From contig OW240913.1 in NCBI GenBank assembly GCA_933207985.1, forward strand, positions 361,487,488 through 361,551,487: a DNA stretch of 64,000 nucleotides. Direction: 5' to 3'. The stretch's first letter is position 1. Every line of letters begins with the position of its first letter. Position numbers and translations under genes: made by a program. A model generated the notes under the pieces. That model searched no databases. It saw nothing but the letters and a program-made list of their open reading frames with translations, and was not told the DNA's origin. The stretch comes from Pelobates cultripes (taxonomy: Eukaryota > Chordata > Amphibia > Anura > Pelobatidae). Shown one piece after another: positions 34,366 through 48,642 of the stretch.

Positions 34366-35149
34366 TATGTATATCAATATTCCTAATGCCAGTGCTCTGA
34401 GGTTTTAAAGCAATTCTTATTTTATTATCGCAAATAATCCTAATCGTTGTTTCTGTTCTCTTAAAGAAATATAATATAAAAAACAATATATTTGTTTAAA
34501 TTTTTTTTTCTGTAAAAGCTTTTTTTTTTTTTATTACCATAAAATGATGCTGTGAAATTTGGTAATTTTTCAAGCCTTTGTTTACATAGTAAAGGTAATT
34601 TAAAAGTACTGAAGAGTTCTGGATTGTTAGTGTTTTATTTGAAGGTTTGGTTCAGCTGCTCTATGTGGGTACCGAGTACTACACCACATTGGAGATTGTA
34701 AATAGCCATTTTGCAGGGCTCCTTTTAGGGCAATGTCACAGATCAGCGGGACGTGCTGTCTGTAGATGTACGGGGATGTTCATACAGCTTAATGCTGGTG
34801 TTTGGATTTGATTTGTTTTTGTTATGTTATGGCGATCTTGTGTGCAATCTGTTTGTCCTGTGGATCAGTTGAATTGTTTTCAAACATCCCTTGTAAGCTA
34901 CCGGCTTTACATTAAAAGCTCTCTGAAGGTTGCAAATTCTGACCTTCCAGCAGATTTTATTGGTCAAGTTAAGTAAAAATTATTTTCATGGATCTGTCTG
35001 TTGGGAAAAAACAACTTTAATAGCTGGTGACTAAAATGAGTTATATTATTATGCGTGACATACTTTCCAATGGTGGATATAGGATTAGAATGTGTAGTGT
35101 GTATGTGTGTATCACAGAGCTCCTTGAAAACAAACTTTTCAGTAACGTA
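34366..35149. other. No recognisable feature
   Basis: T-rich tracts near 34,500-34,530, then mixed sequence. Nothing recognised. Confidence 0.3.
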
Positions 35150-35483
35150 GTGCTGTGTGTGTAAATTGAACTTTAATCACATATAGGGGGCTCCTGCAGG
35201 GTCTAGCAAGCTACTAACAGAGCAGGAGATAGGAAATTCTAAATTAAACATAATTTGGAATAAAGGAAGTGTAAATATTAGATGAGTCTTTACAGGAAGT
35301 GTTTAGGAAAGCTGTGTAAGTGGAGGGAGGTGAGGCTTGGGCTGCATAAGCAACGTGATTTAACTCCTAAATGGCAGAGAATCGAGTAGGGAGACTGCAG
35401 GGTCACGATCTATACATCAAAACTGCTTCATTAAGCTAATTCTGTTTTGGTGACTTTAAATAAGCTTTAAATATAGTGGCCCT
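35150..35483 (+). mobile_element. TTAA hairpin MITE, right-hand part
   Basis: Ends in a hairpin (CAAAACTGCTTCATTAAGCT then a complement with TTTTGGTG), then AGTGGCCCT followed by TTAA at 35,484-35,487. It matches the right termini of 37,453-37,852 and 57,464-57,959 in design. The left terminus is not clear. Confidence 0.6.
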
Positions 35484-35544
35484 TTAAATAAGCTGCTATT
35501 GTTCTTTATTTGGATAATAAAATTTTTTTTTAGCTTGTCGTTTT

Positions 35545-35570
35545 GCTATATATATATATATATATATAAA
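35545..35570. repeat. (TA)n microsatellite
   Basis: About 11-12 uninterrupted TA units. Confidence 0.85.
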
Positions 35571-35704
35571 AATAAAAGGGACTAAAATATATACTCCTTA
35601 TTTATTTATCTAATTTAGAACCCCTTTTTTTCTTTTGGTCTTTACTTAACTCTGTGAGTGTCTGTAAGGGAACACTTTTAACTTAAAGGGCCTATTTGTG
35701 CTTT

Positions 35705-36420
35705 GGGAGCATATAATGAATTATTTTTGTGTACTTTTTGCGTAATCCCTCCTCTGTGCCTGGGAGATAATTGGATCAGGAACTGTACTAATCTAATCCA
35801 ATTACCTACAAGCACGGAAAAAAACATATGTTTTCCAAAACACCCCAAAAGTAACCTAAAGATACATAAAATCCCACAAAAGTTACATCCCTTTATAGCC
35901 CTGATCTGGGTGACCAACATATCTAAAAATCACCCAGATCAGTTCAGGGGTTCAGGAATTTCCTGGAAGTCATTTGTTTGTCTGGACGCATAGTCCCATG
36001 TCCAAAACAGTTCTATAGAATCAGGGCTAGCGGTCGGTCTAGTTAGGTAGTTTAAAAACAATGTCAATGTTGTTGCACTAGAGCTTGTTCCCCTTGTTCA
36101 GACGAACGATTCCACCGAACAGTGCCCTTCTAACTTGTGTAGAACCGAACGCAGGCGATGATAGAAGTACAGCAGTGTTCGGGAGTTTCTGTGTCCGATT
36201 TTAGTTTCATGAGATTCATGCCCAAACACCGCTGCGGGCGTTCATGCAAACAAGATGGCCACCAACTCGTTGTCGTCCATAGGAATTGCGGCCACCCAGA
36301 CGAACACTTAGTACACTGAGGTGGAAATTGTTACTATGTAGCAATTAGGCTTAACAAGCTCCAGGGTGGTCTCCAGTTTGTGCGGCTGTTCGGTTCCCGA
36401 ACCACATAATCCAAATACAT
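35705..36420 (-). mobile_element. LTR-like sequence, minus strand
   Basis: On the minus strand it matches parts of 57,985-58,960: the GATCTGGGTGA / TCACCCAGATC inverted pair (35,880-35,945 here), a GGTGGCCGC / GGCCATCTTG segment (36,240-36,300) and GCAGCGGTGTTT. It is shorter and lacks the TATA-like and poly(A)-signal end of the other copy. A solo LTR fragment is the best reading. Confidence 0.5.
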
Positions 36421-37448
36421 GAACCGACTTTTATATCACATTATACAAGGTCCATAGTCTTAAAGTGACAGAGCGAATAAGTACAAGTGTATTATAAGCA
36501 TGCTTTCACTTTTTTTTTGCCTTGTAGATGATTGTGCACAAGCCCCCCCAATCGCCTTCCTCTTTGTTTCATATCTAATTGAAAAAAAACAAATGCATCT
36601 GGAAAGACTACATATTATCCCCTGCACACTATGACAATGTTAATAGTTCAAACTTCATGGCCATATCCAAGCAGCCACAATTGTACTAAGTGCACTACAG
36701 TCAGTATTTCTAAACCTACTGCCATTAACTATAACCATAAACTGGGAAATTTACCATTTCATGTATTTATATGTACAGTATATCTGTTTTGTATGCTGTT
36801 ATTACAGAATCTATGGGACATAATCTAATTGCATGTATCTCCCTAACATTTCCGTAAAAGGATGACTTAAAAAATACTGAAATTGTGTAGATTAAATGTT
36901 TTCAGGAAAATATAGTCAAACATATCTAAAATGACTTTATTATCCCACATCTAATTGCTAGCTCTGCGTCCTACACTGCAAATAAATGTTACGCATTTTG
37001 TAACAAACAGAACATTGTAATGAAGAGGTTAATATATTCGCTGACAGAAATCGCTGCTCCGGCCAATTTAGTGCAGAGCCAGAAACGATGATGATTATGT
37101 CTTTGCTTCAAAAAGTGCCGTGAGCTGAAAACATCTGTCAAGTTATTTTTTATCCAAGTCCTCTTGTGCATAAGGTCATCTTAGATGGAATCGTTTTATT
37201 ACCAAAATGCTCAAAGCTTTCTTTCTGCCTAAAACTACACATTCCTTATTAGCAATATTTGCTGTGACTTTCATCTTTCCTATTTCCAATGACACATTTT
37301 CAGAATATTCGGTGTCTTATTGCTAGTTCTTCACATGTCAATTCGTAGATGATATTTGATTTACTAAGGAAATAAGAGGTGGGGAGCACCGAATGTATAT
37401 TTTCATAGTTATACAGTAATATAGGCTGAAAACGTAAGACCATCAAAT
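36421..37448. other. No recognisable feature
   Basis: No gene or repeat recognised. The 36,955-37,200 part is of mixed composition and free of repeats, so it could hold a conserved non-coding element; nothing in the sequence proves that. Confidence 0.3.
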
Positions 37449-37452
37449 TTAA

Positions 37453-37852
37453 AGGAATGCTCTTGAAACCATAACAACAGCATCATAATGAAGTTGTTAT
37501 GGTACGAGTCTTGAATCTGGTGCCCAGTCGGTCTGCCCAGCTTCTTCTGCTGCAGTCTGAGGCTTGGAAGAGGAAGTCTCGGACTGGATGTCGTTGGTAG
37601 ATTGAGAGTTTTAGCTGACAATCTCAGTCTATCAGCAGCTCTCTATTCTCAAAACGGTTTGAGAAAAATATATGCGACTGGTTTCAGCCTGTTAGCAGCT
37701 TTCAGTCTGAGGTTGCCTGATTCAACCTTTAGACTGTGGTAGAAATAGCTGGGCAGGATGGTTGGGTGCCCAATTCAAAACAATTCGTTAACAGTTTAAC
37801 GGCTTGGGGACCTCTTCACACCATAACAACTTTATTCCAATGAAGTGTCCCT
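37453..37852 (+). mobile_element. TTAA hairpin MITE (400 bp)
   Basis: TTAA duplications at 37,449-37,452 and 37,853-37,856. The left terminal hairpin is ACCATAACAAC... with GTTGTTATGGT (about 37,469-37,504); the right end has ACACCATAACAACTT and a shortened return arm before AGTGTCCCT. No coding capacity. Confidence 0.72.
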
Positions 37853-37856
37853 TTAA

Positions 37857-40800
37857 CCTTTTACACATTGCTGTTTCTGCCACTGATTTTTAAAAAAAGC
37901 AACAAAAAAAACTACAAAAAAATCACAGTTTGAAGGGATTCCCAATCATACCACAAAATGGGAAAAATATCCTTCTTGACGCCAAAATGGCAGTCCTATT
38001 TGTTTTAGGGTCATTAAGCTGCTACTCCACACATAAATAATTATATTTGAATGTCTACTAACAATCAGTCACAATAGGAAAAATAAATAAACTTATACCT
38101 GTTTTTTTATATTTATACATTAGACGCCACAAGTCAATATGTGCTAAAGTAGCACTGTTCGTGAACTTACGTGTCATCTGTTAAAATGTGCTAAAAACAC
38201 TCCATTTGATTAATTTATCTCTACAAGTGCTAAATGCAAAAAATCTACCAGTTGTTCGTTAACAACTTTTTCTGACAATGTATCATCACATGCCTCCCGG
38301 TGTGTGAAAAGAAGCAATAAGGATAATTCTTTCTCATTCTTTCAGTTTTACTAATAACCAAAATGGATTTAAGAAAAATAAAAAAAAATTATAATCGTGA
38401 ATATAATAGCGCTACTGTGAAAACCAATAAATGAAAATGAACGCAGAGAATATCACTTTTAATGCATATAGTGTGTTATAAGAACACAGTAGAGAGTATT
38501 GCTATTGTGTCATCAGCCTGTGTCCTAAAATAGATCTATTTTGTGAATATATTTGCACAAATTTCACATGATGAGCAACTTGCAATATCACGTGCATATC
38601 GCAAATAGAGTTCAACTTTAACACACTAATAGATCCAGGAGGCCTTTTTTGATGTGCATTATTCCACATATATTTGGGCATACTTGTGTATCACAGTCTT
38701 CACCTTAATAGTTTTTTAATTAAATTACGAGCAAGAGAAAAGGGGCAGCCATCTTTGAAGGGCCTCTAAAGGCACCCAGACAACTTTATATCAATGAAAT
38801 AGCCAGGCTCCAGTAGTCATTTAATTTTCCAGACAAACATTATAGATGATCCCCATGTTAGAACCATGTCAGACCTGGTTCTCAATTAAATGCTGCTCTT
38901 TGATGATAGACTGATTGGCCCATTTTCGCACCTTTTTGATTTGTCTGATTAATTTTTCCAAAATGTTTGCATAGATGCAATTTGGACAAGCCAAACCGTC
39001 ACGTGGCTGAAATTAGTTTGTTCTGACATTTCTTCTCTGATGAAGTGGTTCATCAGAAACTATTTTTTTCACTATGCACAAATCTATATGTTACTGTTTT
39101 TTGACAGGGGCTGCAAACTATCTAAAAAAAACGTTTCAACGCCGAGGACAAGGTAAAAGCAAAATGTCAAGTAAGATAATTCAAGTACAAAAGTCAAAAG
39201 GTTAGGGAAGGTTAAACATCCAAATTAAGGTCAAAATCCCCAATTTTAACCCAAGTTGAAAAACAGCCACATTACAGGCAGAATACAAACTAGCCGAAGG
39301 ATTACTCCATCTAGTATACAGGTATACACACAGATCAGTGTGCAGTATAATTGGCAGATGTGAACAGGTGATATTAAAGGTCCATTCAGCATAGAATACA
39401 TTGTGCATTTTCACATTTCACTGGATCTCACTGATATGTTTGCACAACTGGCATCACAGAGATAAAAAAGAATAAACTAATGATTTTTGAATGAGTTGAA
39501 ACAGAATGCTGATATGTGAAAAAAATATGACGTCTGAACTATACTAGGTTGTGATTAACGTGACGATTGTTGTGTGAGAAGCAGGAAATCGGAAACTCAA
39601 ATGTTTCCATTTTCTACGACAATGTCACTGGTTGTTTGTCTCCCTATTAGACGCAAGCTGAATGTTAAATCATGCTCATAAAGCGAGCCGGTGAAGGAAC
39701 AGGAGATGTCTAAAAGATAGGCATGAAATAAAGCAGACGGAAATGGGATGGAGTTGGATTGGTTTAAACAGAGCCTTGTCGTCAGATTTCTGTTTTTAAC
39801 AAGTCAAATAGATTGTTATCATTGTAAATCACACCACTCCCCCCACACTCTGTGCAGCTGCTGGATAAGATCCCAGGCAATTGGTGTAGCCATCACGTAG
39901 CTATTATTGAATGAACCATGTTAGTTTATTCTCACATCGCTGATTGTGTCAAAATATGGCACAGGGGTCACGTATCTGCTAAAACATTATATAATGAAAT
40001 CATTCTTTCAAAACACTAGAGTGTGTAGACTTTTTTTTCTGTAGCGTATAATCCTATTTTGTAGAATTCTGCAGACCTAGCCCACCCGTTGCTCACATCT
40101 TATATAGAAATAGATGCGTGTATTCCATATTACACCCCCACTGTGACATTTAACCCTAGACATTGTAGAGAGATGGCGAAACCATCACACAGCATCGTGG
40201 TTGGCTCACCTGCCTTGCCCAAGGAACTAAGTAGATTCTTGCATCCCATACGACTATGGTATTTTTTTTTATGCTCAATGGGTTAATGTTCTTTCGACTG
40301 TGTCGGCTTCAGCCAGATCAGAACGTTTGAGGATATCATTCTTTTTTCTCCTTCTTCAAATGAATCCAACAGAATCCCTTCCCAAGGGGAGAAGCGAGGG
40401 TTTAAGAATGATCTTACTTATCTTTTCTATCAGATGAAGACAAATGTCTGGGTTGCTTTGTGTGACACTATTTTTGGCTTTTCGCTTTAAGGCAACTGAT
40501 TGTTTTCTTTGAAAGTTTCCTAGTCTTCTTCTTTTCCACTCTCTATATTTGTCAGACTGTCCTGTCTTTTTAATTTACCTTCTTCCATTTGAAACATGGC
40601 TCATGTGTGGAATTATGGTTCCTGATCTTCTCAGCTCTGTCTGAAGCCATACATTCCTAGACAGTGCTTCTCTTCAAAGAATTGTATCACCCACGCACTA
40701 AACAAACCCAGGCTAGTGCTACAATCCTAATCTTATATCTCTCTACAACATTACAATCTCTGTTACAATCTCACCACTTTCTTCCAATTCACACCTGTCT

Positions 40801-43800
40801 GTGCTGTACTCTCCAAATCATTTATCATAGCTAACTCAAACCGTCAGATCCGGTTTTATTGAAATCCATTTAGAAAATAATCTGGATGTATTTAGATCAC
40901 GGACACGGCTATTTATTGAAGTAGGTAGTTTGGGAAATTCAAAGTCAAACTAAGCTTAAATGGAAAGGCCAAACTGGCTTAAAATGAAACATTCTCCAAA
41001 TCAGTTTTGCTATTAATTCAACTACTTTGGTCTTAAATTATAATCTCCCTTTGAATTTATTTTGAATAACCTACGATTTTCATTTTAGTGAATAAACGGT
41101 ATGCGAGTATTGAGGATCCCTTCTCTAGAGAATCTTATTACCACAACGTCCTACATGTCTCCTCAATGGCTCCTTACAACATCAAGGCTCATGTCTCTGT
41201 ATTGCTAAGTACATCAGACATCAAATATCAATTTCTACTAATTGTTTGCATTTAATGCATTTGATCTTGAAGAAACAAACTCGGTTGTCACTCGTTTCAT
41301 ATAGGGTGACCTTGGCCAAGGGAATTCTAATATCAAATTAGGTTGAAAATTGTTTAAATTCACATTTAGCTGCATACGATGTGACCGTTTGATGCAAAAA
41401 GAGGAACCCATAATATTATTTGTAAACAGAACATCTAACATCGAACAAAAGTCCCCATTATATTATCATTTATTTTTTTATATTTTTTAATTCTCTAGAA
41501 AACATGATGGGTGTTTTACATTATAACCTTACCTTGAAGAGGGATTTAAAGCATTCCTAATGCTGGGTTCCAGGAGGAACCAAGTCTTGTGTTACTAAGA
41601 AAATCTCCCAGTACTCACCGAAGGAGTTTACAGAGAGTGCAATACTCCTAAAGTAGAAACGCCCGTAAATCAGTCATACATTTTTAACCAATAAATCAAA
41701 CAATTAGACTGACCATCATTGTGAGATGAACCTCTAACCTTCAATGTCTGCCTTACCTGTTACCAACACAGAGACCTAAATCTAGGGTTGGTATTTGAGA
41801 TCATTGATATTCCAACACAACTTCACCTGACCTTCATCAAAATTTAGGACACGATAGGGAAGGGATGTCTGCTGCTCTGTATTCATATATAATATACGTT
41901 TAAATTTCTATTATACCCATTTGTTTGTGTTTGTGAATTCTGAAAATAAAATTAAATGTATTAATATGCAACGTTGCCCTGAGCTTTCTCTTGCAAATGA
42001 ATGGCTCCGTCTAGGCTCCCTGTCAATCATTTCTGTCACTGAGTAAAGTATGTGGAGGTGAAAGAACAGAAACAATGTTTATATGTCTCCGAAAAGAATA
42101 CAATATATGCCCTGGCTATGCCAGCATTGGCCTGGATTGTGATGCCAGCGGATACATCTTTATACAATAACAAGCCAGGATGTTCACCAAATCTACTGCA
42201 AATGTTACTATGCCTTTATTTACAAAACAATAAGATAATAAGACATACAAAATACATAGTAAGAAGGCTAGAATGTACATATACATATATCACAATATTA
42301 ACATCAATAGCCTACCCGAGCAGGACACAAGACAAAAAAACAACAACAACGTTTCACACAAAAAGATGCCTTTCTCTATGGAAACCTGTTTGCTATTGTT
42401 TTTGACACCTAGGGAAACATCAACTTAGGTTTGCACTTTAATTGTATGATTTAATTACATCGAGTGTACCTTCCTATGCAAATTGTTGTTGAAAAGCTGT
42501 TGCATATTAGGACAGATAATAGATGATTTTCAATATATATTTTTTTTTTTTAAGTTGGTATGATGGTTGAGCAGGTATGCTGGAGAGCATTCAAAGACAA
42601 ATTCCATATGGCATTAAGCAGTTACATATATCACTGATATTGTAATACGCCTTTACTTATATATCATATATTACATGATGTGAAAAAGTATAAGTATTAT
42701 TACATCAATTAAAAAATATATATATACAGAAAGAGAGAGATAAAGAGAGAGAAAGGAAATGGATAACTGTTTGTTATGAGAAAATAATTCTATTGATGGG
42801 TTCTGGGAACATCAAACAAATTATCACCAAACCCTGAGATGGTGTTACATGTACATGCTATGGATTTTTTTATATTCCATAATAAAGTTAGGCTAGTGTT
42901 CATGTTAACTTAGTGTAGGGATTAATGTGCTGCCTGAGATTAGTGGAAGTTACAGCCCTGAGCGGTATCTCATTGAGTTGCAATCATTAATATGGCGAGT
43001 GGTACCGCTTTGAAATTTAACTTCCACTGATAGCAGGCAGTCAATGACATGTGTGTTCTCGTCTGCATGAGATTAGGGCCCCAGAGTGCATGGAGGTGAT
43101 TCATTCACTATTACCCGTTCATTACGGAAAATAATTGCCCGGATGATGTCACTATCTGTACAGTGAAAGACTTAAAAATAGTAGACAGATCACGCACATC
43201 ACACCAATCATAAAATACATATATACATGTGCACATGCATAAATTCACTTTACATTCTTTACATCCACGTAAGAAAATAAGTGTTTTTATTCCATAATTG
43301 TATGCTACCAAACATCATATACTGTTTTTTTATATTTTTTTAGACACCAGTTAGTATATTTCGAGAACTCCTGCTCGAGCTAAAGGCAAGATGTTCATGC
43401 AGAAGACGACAATTCTTGTGAGCATTAAGAGTCACGCTGTTTATTTTTAGCTATACATTCAACTATTATCAACCTCCAGAGATTACTGTGCATGTACATC
43501 ACAGCTGTAAATACTACAGAGTGCCATTTACAATTCCATTCACTGAGCTCTCGTTGTCATAGGAAAAAAAAAAAATCACCTTCAGCAATATTGTCATCAT
43601 TTAACTCCTTCATGACAAGCAGAGAGGGAAATTGATTTTTGTGTGTGTGTGTGTGTGTGTGTGACTGCTGTAAAAAAAATGATCTGTCAAGAGTGTTTTT
43701 AAAAAAACGAAAATACATAAAAATGCTTTTGTTGCAGAATATATTTAACAATATAACAACAAACAGCAAAAAAGGATGAAAACCAATGTAACTTATATAA

Positions 43801-46271
43801 TGTTACTTTATAGCACCATTATATGTACAAAATAGATCTTTTGTCTTGAGTTAATGTGTTGTTTATCACAGATTTCAGACTTGTTTTTTATTTTTTTTAT
43901 TTTAACAAAAAGCACTTGGTAATGAACGAGTTAATAGTAGTCGTTTTAAGGACCCTAAAATGATCAGTTGTTATCGTCTAATTTTATTATTTGTACTACT
44001 GAAACATCTGGAGTAGGCAAGACATCCATTATAATTACAAGAAATCAGTCGGTATTTTTTATTTAGCACTGCGATTATTCAAGTGGACAAAGTCTTAATC
44101 AAGTGCATTGAATATGTTGTGTCAAAGGTTACCTTAAGGAATTGCAAACATGTGTAGATCTGGTTTTACTCATCAAAATGTATTGCTTTTTATTTCTTAA
44201 AGGGAGATTGCACTCAAACATTTTAAGCATAATTACCTTTATGAATTATTATATATTTAGTTTCTCCAGCAAGCCTTTTGTGTATGTTGCAATCCCAGCT
44301 GTCTGTTTCACAAAATGAAAATCAGAAAAATATGTTTACGGAAGGCAGCCATCTTAGTTTTCTGAGTTTTCTACAACAGCTGGTTTCATTGGATTTGGCC
44401 GGGTTAGGGATGATCAATCTTTCTCTTAGTTTAATAACATACCTATGTACAAGGGTGAACCTCAACACTTTAAATGACCTCTCAGTCAATACCTGCATTT
44501 ATTATTTTAAAATTACATCTTGCCGCGTATGTGAGAGAATACACTAAAATGGGAATTTTTCAGAACTGACAAAGGACTTTGTATTTTAGGCTATACCAAC
44601 CGAGCTGTGACAATAGATTTGTTACAGATTTGTTTCCAATTTGGCTATTTTAGCCCAAATATTTCTGCATATTAACTTCAAATGGCCTAATTTATGGCTT
44701 AACTTTTGCCATTAAAAATAAAAACGATTGCAAATTGTATGTTAACCTTTTCACTTACGCTACTGAAGACGTCGCTGTTCCTACTAACACTGCAGCAAAG
44801 AGCATAATTGTAGTATACATAGTAACAGTATACAATTAATTAAAAGTAATAAAGCTTTGCATTTTTGATGATAACTAAATTACCGTTATTATACACAATG
44901 GCTGTCTTTAAATCCCTAGCAACCGTTTGCAAAATGAAATAAGCAAAGTGTAAATGTTTATTAGGAAATATAAGATGAATAAAGATAGCTGTTTGTTCTT
45001 GGTCAAAGCGGGATTTTCCCAAGTGTCCATCTCATTGTTCTCCTGCTTTCTTGGTTCTTATACATCTTCATTGTTTATGTGGGTTTCTGCCATCTGGGTC
45101 TTCGTTACTTGGTGTATTCATGTTTAGTGTATTGAGAGTGACTGCTCACTCACAGGAGTGACCTCTGAGCGTTTGATGTGGCTCGGGGCAAGAGATCTTA
45201 GGTTAAAGTTTGGGGCAATGGTCTGGTGTCCGGATGGTGGTTTAAATGTTCTTGCTTGTACGGGAATGTTTAAAACAAAACTACGGCCAATGGCCTTGTC
45301 CAAATTCCTGTATTAGTGCACTGTTTGGGTGGGAAGACTGAAAATGGACACAGTTAAGAAATAAAAAAATACTTTTTTTTTGGTAACGTTGCATTGTCTG
45401 TGTCAGCTGTAGAATGAGAATTAGAGAGAAGAAAGGAGAAGTCAAACAAAGGTATTGATAAATTAATTATATCGATCCACAGGCCAAGGAACTAACCTCT
45501 GACAAGGAGAAATTATCCCTGACTTTATTTTATTTAAAAAGTATAAAAAAAGTAAGGAAGAAAACATTTCTCATAGGACTTTAAATATATAAAGACTGCT
45601 TTCCTCTTTGATTGCACCAAAGATTTATCAGCACTATTTGTTTCTGTTGAAACTTAATGATTAAATGTTTTTGAAGTCAGCATGTTTAGAAAGATATTTA
45701 GAGACAATAAAAATATATATTTTTTTTCGATTGCCTTTCATGGCAATGACGGCAGGATAAAGACGTTAGAGATAGGAAAATACTATTTTCAATAATTAAA
45801 GATATTAAATAATATTTTGGCATTTTCTGGCTGTTCCTAATCTACGTTACAGGCCTCTCCTCTCCACAATGATATAATGCTTTAATCCCCCCAAGCAGAT
45901 ATTTAGAATTGTTCTGCTCCCCATAGTGCCACATTCTCCATAACGTCACTTTGCCCCTCACATGTGTCATATTGCCCCCAGCACATTGCCCCATATGTTG
46001 ACACATTTCCACAACATCCTATGCAGCAAAGAACCGTCAAACATGTAAGAGACTGTCATGGAGGGAATCAAAGTGAGTGCTTTTTTTTTTAATGTTTTTT
46101 GTTTTATGTAAGATAATAAAAATGTAACGCCATGTAGTTTGGTTTAATTTCTGAGGCCCTCTCAAACCCTATTAGCCCCCATTGTACTGTACAATGCTGC
46201 TTAGACAGCAAATCTTAATCTACAAAATGTCAGCAAATCAGATGAATGAAATGTCATTGCCACAAGCATTC
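37857..46271. other. No recognisable gene or major repeat
   Basis: About 8.4 kb of AT-rich sequence without supportable features except a perfect (GT)n tract at 43,640-43,663 and a degraded hairpin-MITE-like segment near 38,765-38,815. A 117-codon open frame at 42,052-42,405 (plus) has no recognisable domain and is taken as chance. Confidence 0.4.
43640..43663. repeat. (GT)n microsatellite
   Basis: Twelve uninterrupted GT units. Confidence 0.9.
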
Positions 46272-46273
46272 TA

Positions 46274-46552
46274 CAGTGAACAAAATTATAAACGCAACAC
46301 TTTTGTTTTTGAACCCATTTTTCATGAGCTGAACTCAATGATCTACACCTGTAATATGCCACACCTGTGAGCTGAATGGATTATCTCGGCAAAGGAGAAG
46401 TGCTCACTAACACAGATTTAGACAGATTTGTGAACAATATTTGAGGGAAATAGGCCTTTTGTGTACATAGAAAAAAGTCTTAGATCTCTGAGTTCAGCTC
46501 ATGAAAAATGGGGGCAAAAACAAAAGTGTTGCGTTTATAATTTTGTTCAGTG
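46274..46552. mobile_element. Tc1-type MITE, 279-bp deletion derivative of the 32,701 family
   Basis: Flanked by TA (46,272-46,273 and 46,553-46,554). Both ends match the inverted termini of the Tc1-type element (left end CAGTGAAC with one change from CACTGAAC). All transposase sequence and most of the left terminus are missing: the left part stops after about 70 bp and joins the right terminus. It would depend on a related transposase. Confidence 0.92.
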
Positions 46553-46554
46553 TA

Positions 46555-47041
46555 TGTATGTGAGCACCTGTTCATTCCAATGAGGGAATGCTGTGATTCA
46601 CGCAGGCTGGATCACAGATGAGAACGCACTCAGTAACCTCTGTATTTGCTGAAGCACCTAGCGAGCGTCCTGGCAGGTGTGACAGAAGGCAGGTAAAATC
46701 CCAAGGGATACCTGAAAAGTCACACATACAGAGATTACTTTCTACGTTATATTAATAATTATTAATATTGCTTTTTTTTATGGGGTGTTTTAACACATAT
46801 GTAATTGAATTGTCTTTACATTCTGCATTGCAAAAATGAGGATAATCCACCCAGTAGTGTCCATATAATGTGTTTTTCTATCAAGACTGCTGGAGCACAG
46901 GTGTAATAGAGAAATAAACAAATATAATACAATAAAATAAAAGCATTCACCGGTATGAAGTGCCAGGCGAATTGAAACAGAAAATAATTCAACAGGGGTG
47001 AAGGGGGAATAAACATTTGTGATATTGTGATATTTTGCTGT
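46555..47041. other. No recognisable feature
   Basis: Mixed sequence. Nothing recognised. Confidence 0.3.
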
Positions 47042-47045
47042 ATTT

Positions 47046-47380
47046 AAACGGACACTCAACACCATAACCACTGCTACTCATTGACTATGGTGCAAGGTCG
47101 CATTGGGCACCAGCCATGACAGTGATTGGCTGTGAGTGATGGGTGTATTATTTGGGGCAGGTTAGCCCAGTACTTTCAATGCAGTCTAGCATTGGTACTT
47201 AAGGTTGAATGGAGCTGGTTGAATGAATCTTCAGCGTTATCAGAGCAGCTGCAGAAGGTAGTCAGGAGAGCCCTACTCAAAATGTTTTTGACAGAATAAG
47301 CAGAATGGTGTCTATAGCACCATAATCAACGCAATGAGCTGCAGTGGTTATCAAGGAATAGAATTAAAGGGTTAAAGAAT
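47046..47380. mobile_element. Degraded TTAA hairpin MITE
   Basis: Begins at TTAA (47,042-47,045) with CGGACACTCAACACCATAAC and an imperfect return arm GACTATGGTG; the far end has AGCACCATAATCAAC and GTGGTTAT near 47,318-47,355. The right boundary is uncertain. Confidence 0.5.
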
Positions 47381-48390
47381 GAGTGCTTTAATTGGTAGGC
47401 ACACTTGTGGTTTGTTAGTAACTATTTATACATAGCAGAAATACGCTGCATTTAGCATTTATAATATTTTGTTACTATTTGCTATTTTGAGCCATTGGTT
47501 TGAAAGATGATATACGTATGTTGTTATCGGTAAGAGCTGCAGATTCACACAGCACGGAACGCAGACCAGAATGCAATGACATATTGTGAGTTTGCAGGCT
47601 GCCACACTGACATTGCTGGCGAGCCAGACATCTGGCCTGCTCTCCAAAAACACCCCACAGCTCCGTGATATCTATTTGTTGCTACTCCTGGGTGCCGAAG
47701 CGGAGACATTGATTGCAGTTACTGTGACTTCATCCCTCTAGGGGGCCATCTCAAGAAATAATGACATGCGTCCTTGAGAAAACCTTTTCAACTGAATAAG
47801 TAATTGTCCAAATGAAATATTCTTGACATTGTAGCCTGAAAGTGTTTCGTTTCCAGTGGCAGGAATGGTGCACTCGGAAAGTAGGTCCTGGTGTCCACCC
47901 TTTCAGATCCTGATCCATTGCAAACAGGTACCAGTAGCTCTCAGTAATAGTAAACAGTCAAATCTAAACATTAAATGGATATATCAATGTGTTCTGACAA
48001 ATACACCTCTAAGCATGTAACAAACTAATGTAGCACCCTTAGGGTTGTAGCGCAGCTGTATGTCGCTGTATTATCCTGATTGGCCAATCTTGAAGGAAGC
48101 TCTCTAGCTCCCCCTTGTTGGCAACCTGAGGATTTCTGGGATGATGACATCTGTGAGCTTTCCATTTTACTTTAGCCTTAACTTTGCCATTGGGATTTGA
48201 ATTTGCTAAAGTTATAAGTTTAATGAATAACTTTGACACGTGTGAATTGTTGGAAATTTAAAGTGAATGAAATCTGAATTTAAAACTTTAAGGCTAAGTA
48301 GCGGAGTTGGCAAACGTTAACAACTGTGCTTTCTGCTGCGCTATTTTGATTGAAATTCACATTTAATTCACACTCTTAGCGGAATGGGGC
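47381..48390. other. No recognisable feature
   Basis: No gene or repeat recognised. Confidence 0.3.
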
Positions 48391-48638
48391 AATGCTGCTA
48401 AACTAATATTCCAAGCTGATCACTCTCAGCCAATGAGCTAAGCCATAACCTGCTCTCAGCCAATGAGCTAAGGCCAGCTGAGTGCAGCTCTACAGCATTG
48501 GTAGTGGAAGCAGTGACTGATGCCCAGTGGAAAAGCGTTCTAAAAGCAGTTTGACTACTTTCAGTGGGGACTCCATAACAATCCTGGCACAAAACCACTA
48601 CAGGGAGATGAAGTAGTTACGGTGTTTGGAATGTCCCT
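48391..48638. mobile_element. TTAA hairpin MITE, right-hand part
   Basis: Ends ACCACTACAGGGAGATGAAG...GGTGTTTGGAATGTCCCT before TTAA at 48,639-48,642. Inside, CTCTCAGCCAATGAGCTAAG is repeated with one small gap (48,423 and 48,454). The left boundary is uncertain. Confidence 0.5.
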
Positions 48639-48642
48639 TTAA

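Noticed and set aside
39030..39060. CTGATGA followed by GAAAC, hammerhead-like
   Set aside because: The intervening bases form no stem II; the resemblance comes from a local inverted repeat around TGATGAA/TTCATCA.
42052..42405. 117-codon plus-strand open frame
   Set aside because: AT-rich region, low-complexity C-terminal part, no recognisable family.
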